A DNA stretch of 64,000 nucleotides. Source: Varanus komodoensis. Its lineage: Eukaryota; Chordata; Lepidosauria; Squamata; Varanidae. Position numbers and translations under genes: made by a program. The notes beneath the pieces are model-generated. The model was given only the letters and a program-made list of their open reading frames with translations, searched no databases and was not told where the DNA came from. Numbering within the stretch: the first letter of the stretch is position 1; every line of letters begins with the position of its first letter. This document shows, piece by piece, positions 56,743 through 64,000 of this stretch. The DNA lies in the NCBI RefSeq assembly GCF_004798865.1, contig NW_025336259.1:2152408-2216407 (forward strand). Reading direction: 5' to 3'.

Positions 56743-58976
56743 TCCATCCCACCTTTCCACCTAGCACCAAAGGTGGTTAAAAAATCACAAACCATCACAT
56801 TAAAGCAAATCACATAAAATGTCAGATGTTCTGAGCTGTCAAAGAGTGGACACGGTTCCATGTTGGCGACTTGACAATAACAGCACAATCCTACACCCCC
56901 AGCTCTTGGTGCATAGAAACCTCTGGCACATGCACGCATCCTTCACCTGAAAGAAGGTGCAGTCACGAAAAACGCCAGCACACCCCACACCTGGCCTTTG
57001 GTACAGAAGGCTCTTTCCAGCCACCTAGATAAAATGGGGTGCAGTGTGCAGGAGGCTGGGGAGCTGGCAGAAATCAGCGGAAGTTCTCAGGAGAACCGCC
57101 CCGCTCTGCTCCCCACACCCAGTCTCCCCTTCCCCTCCGTCTTCCCCTTCCCAGGCCCAGTCATGACCTGGGTGGGGAAAGCAGGCTCAGTTCTTCCCTT
57201 GGGGGACTCGCAGCTCCAAGGTCAAAGAATTTCAGAACCGCCGTGCCAAGAATCGTGGGGCCTCCCAGGCAAGGCTAGGAGACCCTGGGACTGAACGTGG
57301 AGTCCCCCCAATCCGGTTTTGTAGCAGCTGCTGGAAACTGTCAAATACTTTTGCATGTCAGCAAAATTATTGCCTTCTTGGGGGGGGGGATTGCTATCCC
57401 TTGCCCCCCAGGCTGAGGCCGCCATGACACCCTGCCAAACATGTCAACCGCTAAACATCCTTGGCTGTTCATGCCACTGAACATCAGCCAGCCATTAAAT
57501 ACTGCTAAATACTCGGCAGTATTGGATTCCGACTCGTACCCCGTGTCAAATTATCCATTTACAAATATCAGATCCTGATGGCAGATTTCGTGGGATGTCA
57601 AAGGCAGACAGCAACTATTCACTGAACCGGTGACGAACTGTCAGGCAGAAACATGTGTTCCAGTTGATGGCAGAAAGTCAGTTAAATGCCTTGCAGTTCC
57701 TGGCAAAGATACAGACCACCCAACCTCCAGTTCTTTGGTCTGGAAATCCAATTTTAAAAATCATCAAGATGACCTATGTTTACTTGGCTGCAGCTTCATC
57801 CCTGTGTAAGGTTCCATTCCTTTCCAAAGGAGCAAAAAATCCCACACCTGAGCTCTACTATAAACTTTTCTTTTAAACGTAAAAAATTGGAGACATTAAT
57901 CCAGTATTCGATTTAATGAGGACGTACATCATTTTGCATTTTCAAAGCACTATCAGAGACAGTGTGGTCTGGTGGTTAGATCGGCCTGCCTCTCTCAGCC
58001 AACAGGATTCCCAGCAAAAAGAAAGATTTTGCAAGCCACCTTTCAGCTCAGCTTTCTCCTCCATGAACCCAGACCTTGCCTCGTCCGCCTGAAACTTTCC
58101 TTTACCAGTGGCAGCTTGCCAGGAGGGCTGGGTAGGTGAACGAGGCTAATCTTCTGAAACACGCACCCAGGATTCCTGGGAGAGAGACAAACTTGGAACT
58201 GTGCTGGGTGGCACACTGCCAAAAATGCAGGGTCTCGACAAACAAACCCACCCAGGCCCTTTCGCATGGAGGAAATCTACCTCTCCCCCAGTTCTGCATG
58301 GCCGTCCGAGTCCAGCTGCTTGTCTTGGCAAGATAAAGATTGGCTGCGGAAGGGATTGTGGGGTGAGGAGCCAAGGCGCCTGCGCTCTTCTCCACCCACC
58401 CAGCCAGATAGCCGAATTCGGACTTCTCCGTTAACAAGCCCATAGCTCAGTGGTGCGAAGGGCCCTTTTCCCACCTGGGGAACCCATCCTCCAAGCACGG
58501 ACCCTTGTGCCCGGTTCCATCCACAAGAGGGCGGCATCAGCAAGGTCTGGGACAACCCCGAAGAGGACAGAAGCACCAAAACAGAAAGAAAAATCAAGGA
58601 ACAGCTTAAGGGGAAGGAGAGAACGGAAACGCCACAGTGGAGACTGACATATTCTGTAGGCGTGGGATGCGGGGCGGGGGGGGGGGTGTCCTTCGCCTTC
58701 AGAGCATCACTGAAGAAGGCGTGATGGGGTGGAACCCTGCGCAAAAGCACTCTGCGCAGCAACATTTGGTAGGGTGCAAACATGTTGTGCGTTGTACAAA
58801 CATTACCAAAACATTTTGATAGGGTGCATATAGGAACCGTTTTCAGCTTTATCAGCGCTTGAACCTGAACATGCATGCGGGGCGGGATGAGGGCATTATT
58901 CCAATTTATTTATCTAAAATATTTCTCGGCTACCTTTCAGAGTAGGAGCCTTCTCAAGGCAGTGCACAGCATGAAA

Positions 58977-59815
58977 ATATAGAATCATAAAATGGTAGAG
59001 TCTGAAGAGGCAGAAGGCCATCCGGTCCACCCCCGGCAGCTGCAGGACACTAATTTACACCATCCCACTCAGAGGGCTGTCCAGATGCTTTTCGAATGTC
59101 TCCAGCGAGGGAGAGCCCACAGCTTCCCAGGTAACAGGTCCGGTTGTTGTACTGCACCGACAGTGAGGAAATCCTTCCTGGTGACTAGTCTGAATCTGGG
59201 TTCTTTTAAGTCCATTATTGCGTTTCCTGCACTCTGGAGTGGATGAGAAGAGATCTCGTCCTTCCTCTTTGTGGCAGCCTTTCAGGTGCTTGCAGAGGGC
59301 TGTCCCACTGCCCCGCAGTCTTCTCTTCCTGAGGCTGAGCAGGCCCAGTTCTCCCAATCTCGCCTCACTGGGCTTTGCCTCCAGTCCCTGCATCAGCCTG
59401 GTTGCCCCCCTCTACCCTTTCTAGCTCTTCCGCATCTTTTTCAAACCCAGGTGCCCAGAACTGGATCCAGGGCTCCAGGGGAGGTCAGACTAGTGCCGAG
59501 TACAGTGGTATTAGCACTTCCTGTGTTTTGGAAGGGATGCTTCTGCTAGTGCAGCCCAAAATCGCCTTTGCCCTTTTTGCAGCTGCGTCACATGGTTTGC
59601 TCACACTGAGCTCTGCAACAACCCCAAGGTCCTTCACCTTTGCAGCCTCGTTGAGCCAAGTGCGCCCCAACTCAGAGCAGCGCATTTGGTCTCTTGCTTC
59701 TAAGTGGAGGACTTGGCATTTGTCCCTGTTGAATTGCATTCTGTCGTTCTCTGCCTGGCGTTCTAACCTACTGAGATCGCCCTGCGTCTTATCTCGCTCT
59801 TCCAGGAAGCATGCA
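58977..59815 (-). mobile_element. CR1 LINE, RT C-terminal half and 3' end
   Basis: Minus-strand frames give LERQAENDRMQFNRDKCQVL (the CR1 KC..LHL block), then LGRTWLNEAAKVKDLGVV, the RRLRGSGTALCKHLKGC block and the tail 'ctaccattttatgattctat'. It lies in the sense of GC-D. Confidence 0.85.
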
Positions 59816-60282
59816 ATAAGGAGTGATGCAAAATCAAAACCAGTACAAGAAATCCCAATGGCACTGCTAAAGAACAGCAAACGCCAGTATAGATAGCATA
59901 AAATTTACAACAGAGCCCTGCAGCCTCACAAGGCATCACCAGAGGAAGGCCGGCGTGACGCACGATGGGCTCAGGGCCCTCTTAAAAGCCTGCGCTGACG
60001 TGGCCTTGCAAACCTCCAACGGCGATGTATTCGGGAGCTGCGGGCCACCACTTAAAAGGCCCTTTCCTGTGTCATCGCCCACCCAGCTGCTCTCACAGGT
60101 GCGCAAGGAGAAGGCCTCCCTTGCTGATTTGAAAGTGCGGCAGCTGACGGAAACACTGGAACCCACGCGATGCGCGCTGGCATTTCTGCGATGCTGTTCC
60201 AGCCACCGCGACCCTCCTCCGATCCAGGCGTGTAATGGATGCAGAAGATCTCAGCTCCCCAGCTGCTCAATAGGCTATGAAA

Positions 60283-60385
60283 GGAGTCGAGTACCAGTGG
60301 CTTTTGGAAGTCCGGGGACTACAGCTCCTACCCTCGATGACCACTGGCCATGCTGGCTGGGGCTGATGGGAGTTTGTACCCAGCG
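60283..60385. repeat. Palindromic MITE-like element
   Basis: 'gactacagctcctaccctcg' on the left and 'ggggctgatgggagtttgta' on the right flank 'actggccatgctggct'. It lies about 60 bases below the GC-D donor at 60444. Confidence 0.5.
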
Positions 60386-60444
60386 AGGCCACGCGTCCCT
60401 CACCCAGGCAGCTGCACATGCCCCTGCCTCGTCGCCAAGGTTAC

Positions 60445-60619
60445 CTGAGTGCAGCCCAATCCGTATCCGGATGGGCACGCCGGGGAGGTGCCTCACTTGG
60501 AAGGAGCCCACGGAGCTGAGGATGTCGAGGGCCATGTTGGCAGTCTCGGCGGCGTGTCTGTGCCCGTTGCGCTTGGGCAGCCCCGAGGCTACCATGTAGG
60601 CATCGCCAATGGTCTCCAC
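60445..60619 (-). CDS. GC-D: GC-D type guanylyl cyclase exon, central catalytic domain
   Basis: The 175-base exon follows 'ctcccctgatttccag' and ends before GTAACC. It reads [20 protein letters not shown], then [14 protein letters not shown], and ends RIRIGLHS. Glu of VETIGD is the guanine-recognising residue. Asp of IGDAY is the second metal ligand. The HSG codon is split with the next exon. The match to vertebrate membrane guanylyl cyclases is nearly word for word. Confidence 0.97.
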
Positions 60620-60691
60620 CTGGAAATCAGGGGAGACAGATTCCCCCAGAGGGCAATTACAAATGGTTGGACTCAATGAACCACTTACCAT

Positions 60692-60985
60692 GGAATTGTG
60701 GAACCATGGAACCATGGAATTGTGGAATCATGGAACCATGGAATTGTGGAATCGTGGAACCGTGGAACTGTGGAATCATGGAATCATGGAATTGTGGAAT
60801 CATGGAATTGTGGAATCATGGAATCATGGAACCATGGAACCATGGAATCATGGAACTGTGGAATCGTGGAATTATGGAATTGTGGAATCATGGAATTGTG
60901 GAATTGTGGAATCGTGGAATTGTGGAATCATGGAACCGTGGAATTGTGGAATTGTGAAATCATGAAACCATGGAATTGTAGGGTT
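60692..60985 (+). repeat. 8-bp minisatellite (TGGAAYYR-like)
   Basis: About 35 units of the pattern TGGAATCA / TGGAACCA / TGGAATTG / TGGAATCG run without gaps. Because 8 is not a multiple of 3, every frame cycles through WNHG, WNCG, ESWN words. This explains the three overlapping plus-strand frames of up to 174 codons. It starts about 70 bases above the GC-D acceptor at 60620. Confidence 0.97.
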
Positions 60986-61344
60986 AGAGGGACCATGAAG
61001 GCCAGCAGGTCCAGTCCCCTGCTGCAGCTGACCCAGATAGCTGCACTGGCTGGGAGCTATGGGCATTGGAGTCCAATTCTCAGGGGGCAGCAAGTGGGGC
61101 AAGACCAGTCTAGCCATGGAGCCCCTCAACAGCATCCATCCCATAGCGCTCCGTGCCTCTTTCCTGGCTGTCCATCTATTTATATGTATTTATTTGATTG
61201 TTATCCCACCGCATTACTATAAGTCTCCCCAGGTAGGTGACAAAAATAAAAATAGACCTCAACATACAAGTAAAAATAACAATTACTATAGCAATGAAAT
61301 GACAGGTGCCCCTGATTTTAATTGCTGTTTGATAGTGTAGATTT

Positions 61345-61949
61345 TATTTTTCTGGGCTCAGATTTGATTTTCCTGGGCTCCAAGATCACCACAGACGGGG
61401 ACTGCAGCCAAGAAATTAAAAGACGCGTGCTCCTGGGGAGGAAAGCTATGGCCAATCTAGACAGCATACTAAAAAGCAGAGACATCACCCTGCCAACAAA
61501 AGTGCGTATAGTCCAGGCGATGGTTTTCCCAGTTGCAATGTATGGCTGTGAAAGCTGGACCAGAAGGAAGGCTGAGCACTGAAGGATTGAGGCCTTTGGA
61601 TTGTGGTGCTGGAGAAGACTCTGCGAGTCCCTTGGACCGCAAGGCAATCAAAGTGGTCAGTCCTAGAGGAGATCAACCCTGACTGCTCTTTGGAAGGCCA
61701 GATGCTGAAGATGGAAGTCAAATACTTTGGCCCCCTAATGAGAAGGAAGGACTCACTGGAGAAGAGCCTGATGCTGGGAACAATAGATGGCAAAAGACGG
61801 CAGAGGATGAGGTGGCTGGATGGGGTCACTGGGGCGGTGGGTGTGAGCTTGGGTGGACTCCAGGGATGGTGGAGGACAGGAAGGCCTGGAGGAGTGTTGT
61901 CCGTGGGGTCGTGATGGGTTGGACGCGACTTCACAACTAACAACAACAC
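61345..61949 (+). mobile_element. Bov-B (RTE) LINE 3' end
   Basis: The piece reads FLGSKITTDGDCSQEIKRRV, LLGRKAMANLDSILKSRDIT, MYGCESWTRRKAEH, then the GPLMRRKDSLEKSLMLGTI block. It ends 'gggttggacgcgacttcaca' plus (AAC)n. It is the longest of the three Bov-B copies. It is 5' truncated, carries a few breaks and is antisense to GC-D. Confidence 0.92.
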
Positions 61950-62156
61950 GTGCAGGTTGCTTTGCTAGCATTTTATTGTCCCTCAGTCTGAGAGCTGTGT
62001 ATGAATGAACAGGATGTAAAAGCCTAACAAACTACAGGTGCTGGATGCTCGCTCCCCAGAGCACGCCCAGCGGACGCCCCGGTGGGGCCAGGCGGGGAGA
62101 GGGGGGAGGGCCCATGGGCGCTGCTCCGCCTCAGGGCCCGTGGAGCGGGGCCTCAC

Positions 62157-62349
62157 CTTGTAAACATCGTGGTGCCCGATGATGGCGTCGAAGAGCGTGT
62201 ACAGGTCGTTCAGCAGGTCCACGATCTCAATCGGCTCGCTGAGGGCAGAGATGGTGGTGAAGCCGATGATGTCACTGAAGTAGATGCTGACTTCTTCGAA
62301 ATACTCCGGCTCCACCGTAGCGCCGCTTTTCAGGGCTTCCGCCACGGAC
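62157..62349 (-). CDS. GC-D: GC-D type receptor guanylyl cyclase exon, start of catalytic domain
   Basis: GC-D is a one-pass membrane guanylyl cyclase that makes cGMP in a small class of olfactory neurons in rodents. The 193-base exon (acceptor 'ggccctttcag' at 62350, donor GTGAGG) encodes [20 protein letters not shown], then [20 protein letters not shown], and ends HHDVYK. Asp of YFSDIIGFT is the first metal ligand. The phase 1 start completes the Pro before SVAEAL, as in known cyclases. Upstream exons (ligand-binding, membrane, kinase-like, dimerisation) are beyond the window. Six exons over 13 kb are in frame with no break. The gene neighbour LRRC32 and the SQST and PWQD words favour GC-D over retinal GUCY2D/2F. 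Confidence 0.97.
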
Positions 62350-64000
62350 CTGAAAGGGCCCATGCGGGTCAGTCCAGGCCTCCTCCAATGAGGGCTGCAG
62401 CGGGAGCGTTTAGGGGTACCGTGGGGTGGTCGGGTCCGATTCTCTCCGGGTTATTGTGCAGTGGGGAGAACCATGTACACCTTGGACTAAAAGATGCAGT
62501 CAGAATGGCATATCCCTGTGTTGTTTTGTATTACGCTTTATTGTTTTATCATTATGTAATCTCCTCAGGGGATTTTTCATATGTAACAGATAAAAAGTAA
62601 AATATCCCATTAGAAACATTCCTATACCAGAAAGTATTTCTGGAGCTGAAGGGTGAGATCAGATCTTTTTCTCGGCAAAAAACCGTTATCCTCAGACAAG
62701 AGGGAGATATTAGTAGATACTAGAAAGTCCAAGGATTGGAAAAAGGACAGGTAGATCTCTCTTTTGAAGTTCTGTAGGAACTTCCTTGTAGTTAAAAATC
62801 TTCTCTGAATAACCTTCATGTCCCCCCATTAAGAGAGGTTAACTCGGTGGAAACCAGGTCCCCTTGGAATATGGGGTATTCATATTTTGATCCTGCAATC
62901 TTATGTAAACTTACCTATTGAATCTAGTAAGGTTTACTTCTGAGCAAACATGCAAAAGGCTACACTGCGTATTCCTTCATGCTATTCATTTTAAGACTCT
63001 CTCTTGCTCTCCGTTTCTGCTGTTGGAGGTGTTTTGGAAACTTTACCTTGCTTTTAAAGTTTCCGAATATATTTGAAAGGTTGAATGGGGCAGGGTTAAA
63101 ATGGAGGCAGGTTTTAACTGTACGTCACCTGGGCAGCCCTATTTGAGCTAAAAGGCAACTCATAAATGTATAAATGAATGAATCTGTGAAAAGCGTAAAA
63201 GTGGAGGAGAAAGAAAAACCAGCTACTGGGTGAGGACGTTGCATTTTCAACAGCTGCAAAATGCTGACCCACATCCCTGAGGAGAAAGAATGGAAATGGT
63301 AGCAAAAGCGGAATGGAACGGGGTGTCACACACAAGGCCGTGGATGGTGGGAACTGGAAGAGAAGCACTTCATACTGTAACATTTTGTTGGAGATCCCTG
63401 GGGGGGGGGTCCAGACCGTGGCCACCTAGCACCCGTAATGGCCTTGTGAAGCCCCCCTGTCTTTTCTCTTTGCTCAGTGAGACAAAGGATGGAAGACATG
63501 CAGGGCCTTTTCTGCTGTGGCACCCCAGCAGTGGAATGAACTTCCAGGGAGCTCGCCAGGTTCCTACCTTGCGTTCCTTCTGGCTCCAGGTGAAGACCTT
63601 CTTATTTCCCAAGGGGTTTCTAAGGAAGTTTAGTCTTTCCAGCTCTGTGCTTTTAAATCCTTTATGCTACGTTCTCATGGCCTCTCGGATTCAAGGGGAA
63701 GCACTGCATTCTTTGGAGTCCCGGCATGGAGGTCCTCCAGCCTCGTTGCTCGGACTCAGCCCGGGTGGGCAGAATCGCAAAGGCTGCTTCTCCAAAAGTA
63801 ACATCTCAGCCATTGCTCATGTCACTCCAGCCACGAGATGAACAACAGACCCTTCCTGTTTTGCTTTGGCTTTCCCTTCTATTTTATACTGTAGTTTCAA
63901 GCTTTCACTTTTATACTCGTATTTCATGATGAAGTCTATGGTTTTAATTGCTGTGGACCACCTAGACAGATTTACCTCTTGGGTGGCACAGAAATGTAAT
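62350..64000 (-). other. GC-D: GC-D upstream intron, cut by window end
   Basis: The acceptor at 62350 has no partner exon before 64000. I looked for the dimerisation helix (the ERTEELEIEKQKT-like region) and did not find it. The stretch 62600-62830 may be an unclassified LINE scrap. Confidence 0.8.
63500..64000 (+). mobile_element. L2-like LINE 3' end
   Basis: Frames contain 'GPFLLWHPSSGMNFQGARQV' (a worn AFSAVAPQQWNELPG block) and 'LQVKTFLFPKGF'. A 3' UTR with 'ggaccacctagacagattta' and 'gggtggcacagaaatgtaat' follows at the window edge. Confidence 0.65.

Larger units (their letters stand above)
60620..62156 (-). other. GC-D: GC-D intron
   Basis: The 1.54 kb intron has donor GTGAGG at 62156 and acceptor ending at 60620. 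It contains an 8-bp minisatellite (60692-60985), a plus-strand Bov-B piece (61345-61949) and a GC-rich end near the donor. The LINE-type scrap 61180-61260 is unassigned. Confidence 0.9.

Noticed and set aside
60609-61222. 174-, 118- and 96-residue plus-strand frames rich in MEPWNHG words
   Set aside because: They are read-through of the 8-bp minisatellite, which is open in several frames by its composition. The locus is an intron and exon of GC-D on the other strand.

Overview
The window is vertebrate nuclear DNA, most likely from a squamate reptile (lizard or snake). Two things point there. The first is the repeat mixture: Bov-B/RTE LINE 3' ends, several CR1 subfamilies, many L2 3' ends, abundant MIR-like CORE-SINEs and a Sauria-type SINE. 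The second is a conserved gene pair, LRRC32 (GARP) next to a GC-D type receptor guanylyl cyclase, both on the minus strand. In human the same neighbourhood (11q13.5) carries LRRC32 beside the pseudogene GUCY2EP. There are no bacterial-style operons, CRISPR arrays or phage genes. Most long open frames are chance or repeat-encoded.

Layout, left to right. Bases 1-11667 lie downstream of LRRC32 and hold CR1, MIR-like, MITE-like and LTR debris. LRRC32 runs right to left. Its large LRR/TM exon is 11668-13599. A 10.2 kb intron (13600-23758) holds a solo LTR with 4-bp target duplications and a 43-bp minisatellite. The small signal-peptide exon is 23759-23849. A further intron leads to a CpG-rich block (31580-32850) that is the probable promoter and non-coding first exon. 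Joining the two coding exons in phase 0 gives a 672-residue protein, close to the 662 of human GARP. Both cysteines that bond latent TGF-beta are in place.

About 16 kb of repeat-rich intergenic DNA follows (32.9-49.2 kb). It includes two nested LINE insertions (one of them lies in LRRC32 intron 1 at 28.6-29.4 kb), a 5S-rRNA-derived SINE and a compound microsatellite. The last six exons of the guanylyl cyclase then appear on the minus strand: 62349-62157, 60619-60445, 54586-54488, 53616-53522, 52490-52405 and 49349-49256. Every junction has AG/GT borders and consistent phase. The exons encode the whole cyclase catalytic domain and a GC-D-like C-terminal tail. The extracellular, kinase-like and dimerisation exons must lie beyond base 64000. 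The residues needed for metal binding, guanine recognition and catalysis are all present, so the gene looks intact, unlike its human counterpart.

The two genes are not known to work together. LRRC32 displays latent TGF-beta on the cell surface, whereas GC-D makes cGMP in a chemosensory neuron class. I see no new multi-gene system here. The results of most value are the two short exons found outside long open frames (LRRC32 signal peptide, GC-D tail), the apparent integrity of GC-D, and repeats inserted within a few bases of splice sites.
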